Shown here piece after piece: positions 26,696-36,133 of a stretch of DNA of 64,000 nt (the first letter of the stretch is position 1; each line of letters opens with the position of its first letter). The position numbers and the translations under genes are program-made. This DNA comes from Microbulbifer pacificus (GTDB taxonomy: Bacteria > Pseudomonadota > Gammaproteobacteria > Pseudomonadales > Cellvibrionaceae). The notes beneath the pieces are model-generated. The model was not told the origin of the DNA. It did not search any database and saw only the letters and a program-made list of their open reading frames with translations. The stretch lies in NCBI RefSeq assembly GCF_002959965.1, contig NZ_PREV01000027.1, positions 1,240,001 through 1,304,000 of the forward strand, written 5' to 3'.

Positions 26696-27940
26696 ATGCG
26701 CTCCCCCGCTTCCACCGTTGCGCCTGCCGCAACCGGTGTGCCCCCGCATTCTTACCTCGCGGAAATCGCCCTGGCTCTGGGTGGTTTCGGTATTGGTACC
26801 GGCGAATTTGTCATCATGGGGCTGATGAATCGGGTGGCGACGGACCTGGGGGTCACGGCACCAGAGGTCGGTTATGCCATCAGCAGTTATGCGCTGGGTG
26901 TGGTGGTGGGTGCACCAATCATTGCCCTTCTTGCCGCGCGGGCGCCGCGGCGGGCACTGTTGATTGTGCTGATGCTGGTGTTTGCGCTGGGCAATATTGC
27001 CAGCGCCGTTGCGCCGGGATTCTGGTCGTTTATTGGCCTGCGCTTTATTGCTGGACTGCCTCACGGCGCCTACTTCGGTGTGGCGGCGCTGGTGGCCGCT
27101 GCGGCAGTGCCGCCCAACCAGCGGGCGCGTGCCATCGCACGGGTGATGACGGGACTCACGGTAGCAATTCTGCTCGGTGCACCGCTCGCGACTTGGGCCG
27201 GCAACCTGTTCGGCTGGCAGATCGCGTTTGTCGGCGTGGGCATTGTCGCGCTGCTGACGGCACTGATGGTGTGGCGATTTGTGCCGAGACAACCGCAAGA
27301 TCCCGATGCCAGCCCTGCGCGGGAGCTGTCGGCGCTGCTGAATCATCGGGTGCTGTTTACCCTCGGGATTGCGGCGATCGGCTTTGGCGGAATGTTCTCG
27401 GTATTCAGCTATGTGATGCCGACGCTGACCCAGCAGGCGGGTATGGCGGAATCCCTCGGGCCAATCGTTCTGGTCGTATTCGGGCTCGGTGCCATCGCCG
27501 GCAATCTGCTTGGCGCGCGTGTGGCGGACTGGAATGTGCTGCGGGCCTTCCCGCTGATTCTGACCTGGTGCGCGGTGGTGCAGGCAGGCTTCTTTTTTGC
27601 GGCGGATTTCGTGTGGCCGGGTATTCTGTTCGTCGGGCTGGTTGGTACCAGCATCGCCCTCGGCCCCGCCATCCAGACCCGTCTGATGGATGTGGCCGAG
27701 GGCGGCCAGACGATGGCAGCCTCCCTGAATCACGCGGCGTTCAACCTGGCCAATGCCCTCGGCGCCTGGCTGGCCGGCGTGGCAATCAATGCGGGCTACG
27801 CCTGGTCGATCACCGGCCCCGTGGGTGCCGTGCTGGCGATCGGCGGACTACTGGTGTTTCTTGCCGGTCGATGGGTGGAAAAACGCAGTGAATCCGCTGA
27901 GGCACTGCGCGCAAATGTTGGCGTGGCGGACAGCCTCTGA
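26696..27940 (+). CDS. MFS transporter, DHA1 (AraJ/NepI-like) family
   Basis: The 414-residue protein has about twelve membrane helices. The conserved loop 2-3 motif is ALLAARAPRRALLI, and helix 1 carries GGFGIGTGEFVIMGLMNRVA, typical of sugar, purine or drug efflux members such as AraJ and YdhP. FIAGLPHGAYFGVAA in helix 4 is another signature of this subgroup. The exported compound is not known. It is preceded by a promoter with an overlapping operator-like palindrome. Confidence 0.9.
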   Translation: MRSPASTVAPAATGVPPHSYLAEIALALGGFGIGTGEFVIMGLMNRVATDLGVTAPEVGYAISSYALGVVVGAPIIALLAARAPRRALLIVLMLVFALGNIASAVAPGFWSFIGLRFIAGLPHGAYFGVAALVAAAAVPPNQRARAIARVMTGLTVAILLGAPLATWAGNLFGWQIAFVGVGIVALLTALMVWRFVPRQPQDPDASPARELSALLNHRVLFTLGIAAIGFGGMFSVFSYVMPTLTQQAGMAESLGPIVLVVFGLGAIAGNLLGARVADWNVLRAFPLILTWCAVVQAGFFFAADFVWPGILFVGLVGTSIALGPAIQTRLMDVAEGGQTMAASLNHAAFNLANALGAWLAGVAINAGYAWSITGPVGAVLAIGGLLVFLAGRWVEKRSESAEALRANVGVADSL

Positions 27941-27960
27941 CACCCGCTATGTTTTTTGCA

Positions 27961-27989
27961 GGCTGAGGATTAACCCTCAGCCCCTGCTT
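27961..27989. terminator. Hairpin between convergent MFS and beta-propeller genes
   Basis: GGCTGAGG pairs with CCTCAGCC around a short loop, extended outward by GCA/TGC, and is followed on the plus strand by a short CTTTTA run. It probably terminates the MFS transcript. Confidence 0.6.
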
Positions 27990-30311
27990 TTACGGCGACA
28001 CATTCGCGTTGTCGTGATCGACCAAGTGCGGCTTCGCAAACGTGCGCGGAGGTCCGATCAGTGGTGTTTTGACGGGCGTTGCGGCACCGGGAACAATCAC
28101 AATGGAGTTTTCACCGGGGTTGATGTCGTAGAGGGCCGGGCCCGCCTTTTTCCAGTTGTTCATCAGCCAGATGTTGCCGGACGGATCTACGCCGCCGCCG
28201 GTGAGGCGGTCCAGTGCATCGCTTGTATAGCCTGTTGGCGGTGAAATAGGATCACCCAGACCGAGACCATGGGGACATTTGCCTGAGCCGCAGAAATGGG
28301 AAATGGCCGTGTCAGCGAACTGGGTATCCTCGGTAATACCTTCTACGGGCGATTGGCCAAAATTGAATACCCACAGTGAGTCGGCGCCATCGATGGCGTT
28401 CCCCCATGGCAAGCCGAGTCCACCCTGATTCGTGATCTGCGTGGGTGCACCGCCATCCGCGGGAAAAAAGACAATCGATGGATTGGGGCCTTCCTGCGGC
28501 TCGTAGGGATCAACGCAGGGAATTCTAACCCCGCTGGTACTGTTCACCCACATATTGCCCTTGCTGTCACCGGAAATACCGATGGGATAGGAAATATCGA
28601 CCATGGAGGTGTCTTTGACTTCGATATCGCCATCCGTATTGAGCATGTATACCTCACCGGAATTATTTCCCGTCACCCATGCCCGTCCTTTGGGATCGAT
28701 GGCGATCGCAAAAGGTTTGAGGTTCGGCGCCTCCGGTGTTCCCGCGCCCGGCAACGGGAAGTTTTTAGCGAGCAGTGGATTTCCTTTCGGCAACAGGGTG
28801 ATGGTGTCATTACCGCAGTTTGCGATCCAGATGTTGCCTTCCCGGTCGGAAACCGTACCCTGCGGCCACCAGATATTGCCTTTGGTAAACCCACTCTTGG
28901 GAGACAGCGGCTTGCCATTGGGTAAGAAAAGGGCAACGCTGTTGTGCGTCGCGGGAATTTTTTCCGCCGGGTCGGGGGGAATATTGCCGTTGGCACAGCT
29001 TGGCGCCTCAAATCCGTAGTTGCCCACCCACAATAGGCCGCGGGGATCAAAGGTCACACCGAAACCGGCGCCACTGAGACCACCACCGGTGAAAGGTGAC
29101 CCGGGAAAGGTTTCACCCCAGGGATAAAACTTCAGCAAACGCTGCCCGGTGCAGGCAAATTCGTCGGGCGCCCGCGGCTTGTAGTTGTTAATCACCCAGG
29201 CATAGCCTTTTTCGTCGATGGCGACGTTACCCGGCCCATTCATCAGGTTGTTGCTGTTCTGTTTCGAGTAAAAACCACCTGTGAATTTGATAAACAGTAG
29301 CCAGTTGGTTGGCCGTTCAGTTAATGCGGGCTGATAAAAAGGAGACGCGAGTGACAGCAGATACACCGGGTCGTCGGCAACTGAAGGATAATTAGGGTAC
29401 GCGGGAAACTTCATGATATTCGCAATCGCCTGCAGCACATTCGTGGTTACGGGCTCACCGATATGACTGGTAGCGGCGAACAGTGCCTCACAATTTATGC
29501 TGTCGGCGACACATCCGGCCACAACATTTGTCAATGAGTTGAAGGTAGCGAAGGTAGATGTTTTTGTTCCGTTGGGGGTACGGCGCAGCACCTCACCAAC
29601 GTTGCCTGTTGCCGGGTCGGCCATGTTCTCCGCCATTCTCACCGCGTTGAGCACACCATAGGTGTTTCCACGAATCTTGCGCCCCTCTACAAACTGAGCA
29701 AACGCCGCGCCCGCAGCGACCGTGGTACGCTCATTCACAACAATTTTTTCGGGCCTTCTCTCGCCGCTGCTGAATGCAGTGACCAACATAACCGGACCCC
29801 GTTCGGCAATCACAAACAGCACGGGGCTAAGCTTGTCAGGCAGCCCCCGGGGTAGCCAGTACGGTAATTCAAATTCGCCAGAGGCGTCCGTGTGGGTGGT
29901 CGCGAGTATCTGGTCAAACGGCAGGCCGGCAACATAACTGGCATACAGTGACACCTTGTAACCGCGCAATGGGCTGCCATTGCCTTCCACTCTTCCAAGC
30001 AGTGATTTTCGCGAAGGTAGCCATTTTCCAATGGGCCCGGGAAAGCCGGCATGACCCCAGCCCTGGCCGGTGAAATTTCCGGCACCATGGGGGATCAAAT
30101 TTGTGGAGACATTGAACGAGGAGACATTGGGCGACGAGACATGGGGAATGGAATCGGGAAGTGTCTGGGGGGAATTGTACAAACCACCCCAGGCGCTCTG
30201 TGCTCTGGTTTTATCAGAAACGCCCAGGCCGCATGACAGAGCGAGAATGAATACGGTGACCGCTACTTTTCTGTTGAAAAAAACGCAGCCCGAACTGCCA
30301 GAATCCATCAT
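27990..30311 (-). CDS. Secreted NHL/SMP-30-like beta-propeller protein
   Basis: About 773 residues from the ATG at 30311, which follows GGAGTGAGG; a signal peptide (FILALSCGLGVSDKTRAQ) runs to about residue 39. The frame is open far upstream but only this start gives an export signal. An N-terminal domain has an Ig-like part with LPYWLPRGLP. The C-terminal half has at least five blade-like repeats of the form IDxxGxxWVxN (for example VAIDEKGYAWVINN, VSDREGNIWIANCGN, AIDPKGRAWVTGNNSG and GVDPSGNIWLMNN), as in NHL, SMP-30 and virginiamycin B lyase propellers. Several cysteines suggest disulfides. The ligand or activity is unknown. Confidence 0.75.
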   Translation of the reverse strand: MMDSGSSGCVFFNRKVAVTVFILALSCGLGVSDKTRAQSAWGGLYNSPQTLPDSIPHVSSPNVSSFNVSTNLIPHGAGNFTGQGWGHAGFPGPIGKWLPSRKSLLGRVEGNGSPLRGYKVSLYASYVAGLPFDQILATTHTDASGEFELPYWLPRGLPDKLSPVLFVIAERGPVMLVTAFSSGERRPEKIVVNERTTVAAGAAFAQFVEGRKIRGNTYGVLNAVRMAENMADPATGNVGEVLRRTPNGTKTSTFATFNSLTNVVAGCVADSINCEALFAATSHIGEPVTTNVLQAIANIMKFPAYPNYPSVADDPVYLLSLASPFYQPALTERPTNWLLFIKFTGGFYSKQNSNNLMNGPGNVAIDEKGYAWVINNYKPRAPDEFACTGQRLLKFYPWGETFPGSPFTGGGLSGAGFGVTFDPRGLLWVGNYGFEAPSCANGNIPPDPAEKIPATHNSVALFLPNGKPLSPKSGFTKGNIWWPQGTVSDREGNIWIANCGNDTITLLPKGNPLLAKNFPLPGAGTPEAPNLKPFAIAIDPKGRAWVTGNNSGEVYMLNTDGDIEVKDTSMVDISYPIGISGDSKGNMWVNSTSGVRIPCVDPYEPQEGPNPSIVFFPADGGAPTQITNQGGLGLPWGNAIDGADSLWVFNFGQSPVEGITEDTQFADTAISHFCGSGKCPHGLGLGDPISPPTGYTSDALDRLTGGGVDPSGNIWLMNNWKKAGPALYDINPGENSIVIVPGAATPVKTPLIGPPRTFAKPHLVDHDNANVSP

Positions 30312-30568
30312 GAACCTCACTCCTTTACTACGCAGTTCAGTGACATCAATTCCATTGAAAAAAGTATGGCACAGGAATATTCGAGATCGAGCGCGATTGC
30401 ATTCTCTGAGGCTCCTGCGCAAACAATGGCACGAAAGTTTCCTCGGCATAGGTCGCACCGTCATGTTGGCGATGGCTACCCCAGATATATTGCGCTTGCG
30501 CATGCATTGATATTCAATGCCGCTATCGAAGGCGTCTGGCGTAATTCTGACAAAACTGGAGGAAGTAA

Positions 30569-31054
30569 ATGACAACCCTCGCCAAGAATACCGTGTGCCT
30601 CTGGTATGACGGTTGCGCAGAGGAAGCTGCGCGCTTCTACGCGGAGATCTTCCCCGACTCATCGGTTACTGCGGTACACCTTGCGCCAGGAAACTATCCA
30701 TCCGGCAAAGCCGGCGACGTGCTCACCGTCGAGTTCACCGTAATGGGCATCCCCTGCCTGGGGCTGAATGGCGGGCCGGCATTCAAACACGACGAGGCCT
30801 TTTCCTTTCAGGTTGCCACTGAGAATCAGGAAGAGACGGATCGTTACTGGAATGCAATCGTCAGCAACGGTGGCCAGGAAAGCGCCTGTGGCTGGTGCAA
30901 GGACAAGTGGGGATTGAATTGGCAGATTACGCCTGTCGCGTTGATCGAAGCTATTACCAGCCCCAACCCCGCCATAGCCAAGCGTGCATTTGATGCCATG
31001 ATGCAGATGCGGAAAATTGATATTGCCCGGATTGAGGCCGCGATCGCTGGTTGA
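30569..31054 (+). CDS. VOC family protein (PhnB-like)
   Basis: The 161-residue protein has the PhnB/3-demethylubiquinone methyltransferase-like arrangement of the vicinal oxygen chelate fold: NTVCLWYDGCAEEAARFYAEIFPDS, then GIPCLGLNGGPAFKHDEAFSFQV, and CGWCKDKWGLNWQITPVAL. The family pattern of KWGLxWQI is exact. Despite its common annotation, methyltransferase activity is not expected; function is unknown. GGAGG precedes the ATG. It is divergent from the secreted propeller gene, with 257 bp between them. Confidence 0.88.
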   Translation: MTTLAKNTVCLWYDGCAEEAARFYAEIFPDSSVTAVHLAPGNYPSGKAGDVLTVEFTVMGIPCLGLNGGPAFKHDEAFSFQVATENQEETDRYWNAIVSNGGQESACGWCKDKWGLNWQITPVALIEAITSPNPAIAKRAFDAMMQMRKIDIARIEAAIAG

Positions 31055-31093
31055 ACCCCTCGCGAATACGGCTCAGCGCACGAACAGTAATGT

Positions 31094-31708
31094 TCATTTT
31101 TTCCGGGATTGTTTGATCATTGCTGTAATCTGTTTGGCAAGATCATTGGGAATCGGGAAATGTAAATTGTATTGGGCAATTTTCCACTCGCCGTTTTCCT
31201 TTACCAGCACACCAGAACCACGGCATTCGCCATAGACCGGATTGTCCAGCAGCTCATCAAACCACGCCACGTCACCGTGAATCACAACAGTGCGGTCTCT
31301 CGGCACATAGGTCCAACCCTTGCCCTGGCTGAAATAGGGTTTCACGAACTCCCTGAAGGCATCTACGGTCCAGCGCTCACCGGCGTCGGTGCCGATAAAT
31401 ACACCTTCCTTACTGAACAGATCGAAGTAGGCTTCGAAATTTGCATCGGCCGCGGCGTTGTGAAAGCTATCCAACGTACCCCGTACATCCTTCAGCGCGG
31501 TCTCGTGGTCATGGGTATCCACAAGCATCCTTTCGGCAAGTGCCGTTGCACGCACTTCAGAGGATACGACCCGCAGCGGGTGCTCGTCGGTGATGGGCCG
31601 AGGAGATACCTTTGCCTCCTCCGCCACAGCAGTTCCGAAGAAGCAGCCCAGCAATGCTCCCACAACTGGAGAGAGAAAATTATCACGTTTTCTTGTCATT
31701 ATTTTCAC
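31094..31708 (-). CDS. Exported SnoaL-like (NTF2 fold) protein
   Basis: The 204-residue protein has a signal peptide (VVGALLGCFFGTAVAEE, cleaved near residue 30) and a C-terminal NTF2-like domain: VRGTLDSFHNAAADANFEAYFDLF, GTDAGERWTVDAFREFVKPYF and GSGVLVKENGEWKIAQYNLHF. That pattern is the calcium/calmodulin-kinase-association or SnoaL_3 type. It would be periplasmic. Enzymatic role unknown. It lies 12 bp downstream of the TPMT gene on the same strand, so the two are probably cotranscribed. Confidence 0.85.
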   Translation of the reverse strand: MKIMTRKRDNFLSPVVGALLGCFFGTAVAEEAKVSPRPITDEHPLRVVSSEVRATALAERMLVDTHDHETALKDVRGTLDSFHNAAADANFEAYFDLFSKEGVFIGTDAGERWTVDAFREFVKPYFSQGKGWTYVPRDRTVVIHGDVAWFDELLDNPVYGECRGSGVLVKENGEWKIAQYNLHFPIPNDLAKQITAMIKQSRKK

Positions 31709-31719
31709 TCCGCTTTTCG

Positions 31720-32361
31720 TTATCCGTCGGGTTGCAGCAGCCAGACTTTTTCCCGCGCGGCGACCCTTCCTTTCAGCCCGCCGCGCACATCCACCGCATC
31801 CACCAGTTGCAACTGGTACTCATCCCTGTATAGCCGCTGAATTTCCTCATCGTTTACACAGAATGGAGGGCCTGGCAATTGGCTCTGATCGTAGTCGAAG
31901 GAAATCAGCAATTGCGGCGCGCAGCCCGTCAGCCGCTGCAAATGCGCCGCGTAATCCACCCTCATCTGTTCCGGCAATGCCACCAGTGCGGCGCGGTCGT
32001 AGATGGCATCCACGGGACCGAGAACCTCAGCCTGCAGCTGGAAAATATCGCCGACAAAAATATCCAGGTCCTCAGTGCGATACCGCTTCAGAGCCCCCTG
32101 CTCCGTCACGTCGGGCACAACCGCCAACTCCTCGAACAGTTGCTGAACAGCCATTTCACTCAGCTCCGCGCCAGCCACACGAAAACCCCGCGCCAGCAGC
32201 CAATGGATATCCAGCGTTTTGCCGCAAAGCGGCAGAAACAGTCGTGCGCCCGGATGTAGCCCGAGCCGCGAGAAATGCTCTACCAGTAATGGATGAGCCT
32301 CCGGGTTGTGGAAACCAATTTCACTGCGCTGCCATTTCTCCAGCCAGAATGATTTTTCCAT
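31720..32361 (-). CDS. tpm: Thiopurine S-methyltransferase
   Basis: The 213-residue enzyme starts MEKSFWLEKWQRSEIGFH, the standard bacterial TPMT N-terminus, after a GGAGCAG site; an in-frame ATG at 32394 is less likely. Motifs LFLPLCGKTLDIHWLL (SAM site), DAIYDRAALVALPEQMR and LISFDYDQSQLPGPPF are diagnostic. In bacteria it methylates selenium and tellurium compounds and thiopurines; it probably serves metalloid detoxification. Length is close to the usual 218. Confidence 0.95.
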   Translation of the reverse strand: MEKSFWLEKWQRSEIGFHNPEAHPLLVEHFSRLGLHPGARLFLPLCGKTLDIHWLLARGFRVAGAELSEMAVQQLFEELAVVPDVTEQGALKRYRTEDLDIFVGDIFQLQAEVLGPVDAIYDRAALVALPEQMRVDYAAHLQRLTGCAPQLLISFDYDQSQLPGPPFCVNDEEIQRLYRDEYQLQLVDAVDVRGGLKGRVAAREKVWLLQPDG

Positions 32362-32495
32362 GAATGTTCTGCTCCGTGTTTGCCGTACGCTCATTTGAGC
32401 GTTGCCGTTTTTTTATCTTGCCGTTTGACCTGGCGACTGCCAATAACTTCCAACTCCCTCGGTGCTGGTCTCGACATTCTGTTTACCTCGAGATT

Positions 32496-32948
32496 TCATT
32501 GCTCGCCGGATTCGGTATTGAGGTTCGCGACCATGCGCGCGCTCAACTCGGTGAACTGTTGCAGCTCGCGCTTTGTCAGGCCGTGGGTCATGCGGTTCGC
32601 CGTGTTTCGCTCGACCTCCAGCAGTTGTTCCATCACGAGACAGCCCCTTTCGGTGGGAAACAGCAACTGGCTGCGGCCATCGTCGGGGTTCGGGCGCTTC
32701 TCGATAAGGCCGTCGCTCAATAACTCCTTGAGCACACGAGTAATCTGGGCTTTATCGCGCTGCATGCGCTGAGCGATGGAAAAGGCAGTGGACTCGGAAT
32801 TGCGGCAAATGCCCTTGAGGACACGGATATGGGTGATGGGAAGCCCCAGCTTGCGCTCGGAAACCTCGGCGCGCAAACAGGTTCTGTAACCGTGTACCAG
32901 CCGGTGGAGGATATTGCTCAGGGATTCATCCGTATGCGCTTCACTCAT
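32496..32948 (-). CDS. MarR family transcriptional regulator
   Basis: About 150 residues from the ATG at 32948 (MSEAHTDESLSNIL). The winged helix shows THIRVLKGICRNSESTAFSIAQ, then RDKAQITRVLKELLSDGLIEKRPNPDDGRSQLLFPTERG, the MarR beta-wing signature. Two similar inverted-repeat sites lie just upstream of its start, overlapping a likely promoter, so autoregulation is expected. The target genes are unknown; it is divergent from hrpB across 339 bp. Confidence 0.9.
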   Translation of the reverse strand: MSEAHTDESLSNILHRLVHGYRTCLRAEVSERKLGLPITHIRVLKGICRNSESTAFSIAQRMQRDKAQITRVLKELLSDGLIEKRPNPDDGRSQLLFPTERGCLVMEQLLEVERNTANRMTHGLTKRELQQFTELSARMVANLNTESGEQ

Positions 32949-32971
32949 ATGTGCATGCCCACCGCACTTAA

Positions 32972-33013
32972 TTGATAGTGTCAACCATACCGGGATTTAG
33001 ATGACACTGTCAA
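32972..33013. promoter_or_regulatory. Paired inverted-repeat operators upstream of the marR-type gene
   Basis: TTGATAGTGTCAA (32972-32984) and ATGACACTGTCAA (33001-33013) are related 13-bp half-symmetric sites with centres 29 bp apart, close to three helical turns. On the minus strand the second site contains TTGACA, followed 18 bp later by TATGGT, a plausible promoter for the MarR gene. Binding by MarR here is an inference. Confidence 0.55.
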
Positions 33014-33274
33014 CCAAGCCGCAGATTCTCGACACCTTTCTCCTTCATCCGCTGGTCAGTCAGATGGGGGCGGCCGTTACCGGCAACTTGTCGTTACGCC
33101 TTTTCACTGCACCGGTGACACCGGCCTTGAGGGATAGCCAGCTCTGTTCAGGTTGCCCAGGTACCGCAATCCGCGAAGAGGCCCGAGATGAACACAACCT
33201 GCCGCTTACGGGCCTGTCGCCGTTTCGCCCAAAGAGCTTGCGATCGAACAATACCTTGCCCGCCACACCACCGT

Positions 33275-33280
33275 TATAAT
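33275..33280 (+). promoter_or_regulatory. TATAAT -10 element 7 bp before the hrpB ATG
   Basis: A consensus TATAAT sits so close to the hrpB start (33288) that transcription would begin at or within a few bases of the ATG. There is no ribosome binding site in front of it. A leaderless mRNA is therefore possible. The remainder of the interval 33014-33274 has a short open frame (33001-33279) that resembles nothing known. Confidence 0.5.
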
Positions 33281-33287
33281 CGCCGCC

Positions 33288-35831
33288 ATGTCAGATTTAC
33301 CCATTTATGAAGTGCTGCCGGCGCTGCTGGACACACTCAACCATCACAGCAACGTGGTGTTGCAGGCCCCTCCCGGTGCCGGCAAGACCACGGCGGTGCC
33401 GCTTGCGCTGCTGAACAGCCCCTGGCTTGCCGGCCGCAGGATCATCATGCTGGAACCTCGGCGCCTGGCGGCCCGCGCGGCGGCCGCGCGCATGGCGGAT
33501 CTGCTGGGAGAACCGGTGGGTAAGACGGTGGGTTACCAGATTCGCGCGGAGCGCAAATCCGGCCGCGACACCCGCATTCTGGTGGTGACCGAAGGTATTC
33601 TCACCCGCCTGCTGCAGTCTGACCCGGAACTTGCGGACACCGCACTGGTGATCTTTGACGAATTCCACGAGCGCAATCTGCAGGGTGACCTGGCCTTGGC
33701 GCTGTGTCTGCAATCCCAGGAAGTACTGCGGGATGATCTGAGGCTTCTGGTGATGTCGGCAACACTCGACGCAGACACCGTAGCCGCCCTGCTCGACAAT
33801 GCGCCGGTCATTACCAGCGAGGGGCGTGCGTATCCGGTGGATGTGGAGTACCTCCCCCACCAGCAGGTCGCTGATGATCCGCGCCAGATGCCTGCGCTGA
33901 TGGCCCGCAAGATCCGCGAGCTGATTGAACAACAGGAAGGCAGTGTGCTGGCATTCCTGCCCGGTGTGAGCGAGATCCGTGAGGTGGAATGCAACCTGCG
34001 CGAGTCGCTGGGCCAGCGACCGGACATTCTCATCGCACCGCTGTATGGGGATCTGAAAAAAGAACAGCAGGATGCGGCGATTGCCCCCTGCCCCCAAGGG
34101 CGCCGGAAAGTAGTACTGGCCACTAATGTTGCGGAAACCTCACTCACCATCGAAGGCATTCGCCTGGTGGTGGATTCCGGGTTGATGCGGGAATCCCGCT
34201 TTGACCCCAACACCGGCATGAACCGGTTGGTGACCACGCAAATATCCCAGGCCTCTGCCACCCAGCGCGCCGGCCGCGCCGGACGTCTTAGCGCGGGCCA
34301 CTGCCTGCGCCTGTGGAGTGAATCCACCCAGCGCGGTATGGCCAGGAAAAATTCCGCGGAAATCCTGCTGAGCGATCTGGCCCCGGTGATGCTGGAGCTG
34401 GCCAAGTGGGGAGTGAGCGATGTGCGCGAGCTGCGCTGGCTGGACCTGCCGCCTCCGGGGCCAACGGCTCAGGCCCGGGAGTTGCTGATAGCGCTGGGGG
34501 CACTCGACCGCGATCTGCGTATCACCAATCACGGCGCGAAGATGCTGAATCTCGGTACCCATCCGCGCCTCGCGCACATGATGCTGAAAAGTGGAGAACT
34601 CGGTCTTGAAGAACCCGCTACACTGCTCGCCGCACTGTTGTCCGAGCGGGATATTTTCCGAGGAGAGCAGCGCTGGGACCGGGATATTCACAAGCGCACG
34701 GAAGTGCTGACCGGCACATCCAGAAACAACAGCGCGGATTTCGCGGCGATTCAACGGATTCGCCAGCAGGCAAAGACCTGGCGCTCGCAATTGGCTGATA
34801 GTGTAAAGAAAGTCACCGACGCGCCTGATCCGTTCGACACCACCGGGGTATTGCTCGGCTTTGCCTATCCGGACCGGATCGCCAAAAACCGCCGCGACCG
34901 CGAACGGCGCTTTCTGTTGTCCAGCGGACGCGGTGCGCATTTTTCCCACGACGATGAACTGGCGCTCCAGGACTACCTTGTCATTGCCGACCTCGATGGG
35001 CAGGGCCGCGATGCGCGCATCCAGCTGGCAGCACGCATCAGCCGCGAGGCACTGTTCGAATATTTTGCCGATCTTATCGAAACCGAAGAATCCGTACGCT
35101 GGGACAACAGCGCCGGCCGTGCGAACGCCAGCGTCCAGACAAGGCTCGGGAAACTGGTACTGGAAGAAAAGCCGGCACAGGATATCTCACCGGCGCTGGT
35201 GAGCCGCGCACTTCTGGATGCCATCCGCCAGATGGGACTGCGTGCGCTTCCGTGGAGCAACGAAGCGGAAAGCCTGTTGCAGCGGGTTCGATTTTTACAG
35301 AACCAGCGTGAACATTTCTCGGATCTGGTAGATCCTCTCGAACTACCCGACTGGAGCGAAACGGCGCTGCTGGAAACTATGGAGGAATGGCTGCTTCCAC
35401 ACCTCGACGGTTTCAGCAAACTGGACCATGTAAAGCAACTGGATCTGAAAGTGATTCTGCAGTCGCAACTGGCCTGGCCCATAAAGCAGCGTGTGGATGA
35501 ACTGACCCCCAGTCATATCCAGGTTCCCAGCGGCTCGCACATCGCCATTCAGTACGGCGAAACACCACCGGTTCTCCCCGTACGCCTGCAGGAAATGTTC
35601 GGCCTCGCGCAAACGCCAACCATCCTCGGCGGCCGCTACCCCCTGATGATCCACCTCCTCTCCCCCGCCCAACGCCCGGTCCAGGTCACGCGGGATCTGG
35701 CAAGTTTCTGGAAAAACACTTACCAGGAAGTAAAAAGGGAACTCCGTATCAAATACCAGAAACACTTCTGGCCGGATGACCCAACGACAGCGCAGGCGAC
35801 GAACAAGACCAAGAAGCGCATGGAGCAATAA
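33288..35831 (+). CDS. hrpB: ATP-dependent helicase HrpB
   Basis: The 847-residue DEAH/RHA-type helicase has Walker A APPGAGKTTAVPLALL (about residues 25-40), MLEPRRLAARAAAARMA (Ia), FDEFHERNLQGDLAL (DEFH instead of DEAH, typical of HrpB), VMSATLD (III), LATNVAETSLTIEG (V) and TQRAGRAGRLSAGHCLRLW (VI). The HrpB C-terminal domain follows with GGRYPLMIHLLSPAQRPVQVTRDLASFW. Loss of HrpB is usually well tolerated; it is thought to act on RNA. Length is normal. Confidence 0.95.
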   Translation: MSDLPIYEVLPALLDTLNHHSNVVLQAPPGAGKTTAVPLALLNSPWLAGRRIIMLEPRRLAARAAAARMADLLGEPVGKTVGYQIRAERKSGRDTRILVVTEGILTRLLQSDPELADTALVIFDEFHERNLQGDLALALCLQSQEVLRDDLRLLVMSATLDADTVAALLDNAPVITSEGRAYPVDVEYLPHQQVADDPRQMPALMARKIRELIEQQEGSVLAFLPGVSEIREVECNLRESLGQRPDILIAPLYGDLKKEQQDAAIAPCPQGRRKVVLATNVAETSLTIEGIRLVVDSGLMRESRFDPNTGMNRLVTTQISQASATQRAGRAGRLSAGHCLRLWSESTQRGMARKNSAEILLSDLAPVMLELAKWGVSDVRELRWLDLPPPGPTAQARELLIALGALDRDLRITNHGAKMLNLGTHPRLAHMMLKSGELGLEEPATLLAALLSERDIFRGEQRWDRDIHKRTEVLTGTSRNNSADFAAIQRIRQQAKTWRSQLADSVKKVTDAPDPFDTTGVLLGFAYPDRIAKNRRDRERRFLLSSGRGAHFSHDDELALQDYLVIADLDGQGRDARIQLAARISREALFEYFADLIETEESVRWDNSAGRANASVQTRLGKLVLEEKPAQDISPALVSRALLDAIRQMGLRALPWSNEAESLLQRVRFLQNQREHFSDLVDPLELPDWSETALLETMEEWLLPHLDGFSKLDHVKQLDLKVILQSQLAWPIKQRVDELTPSHIQVPSGSHIAIQYGETPPVLPVRLQEMFGLAQTPTILGGRYPLMIHLLSPAQRPVQVTRDLASFWKNTYQEVKRELRIKYQKHFWPDDPTTAQATNKTKKRMEQ

Positions 35832-36133
35832 CGAGCCTCCATACTGGCACGACTGCACCACTTGCCGAAAACCCCATCCAACTGGTACGCCCGCACCATA
35901 GCCACAATGCTGTGGCTTCGGTTTTACCGAGGTCCTGTCGCACACGCCATCAAGACAGCGATGTCATCAACAGGAATAACAAGCCGCCAATTTTCTTGTT
36001 TCCACCGTGCCACTTTTGATTTCGCGCGTTTCTGGGACGCCACTTCACAAAATTCTCTGGATATTTCCGGGACCCGATCGGCTGTGCGATGGAGCGGCGG
36101 GTAACCTCCTAACAATAAAAAGAGAAATTCGAA
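35832..36133. other. Intergenic region upstream of the GH16 gene
   Basis: About 300 bp without a recognisable gene; open frames on the minus strand lack similarity to anything I know. The GH16 start is preceded by AGAGAAATTCGAA, with the best Shine-Dalgarno-like run AGAG. No strong terminator for hrpB was found. Confidence 0.4.

Noticed and set aside
33001..33279. 92-residue frame upstream of hrpB
   Set aside because: Starts within the putative MarR operators, has no ribosome binding site and no similarity that I recognise.
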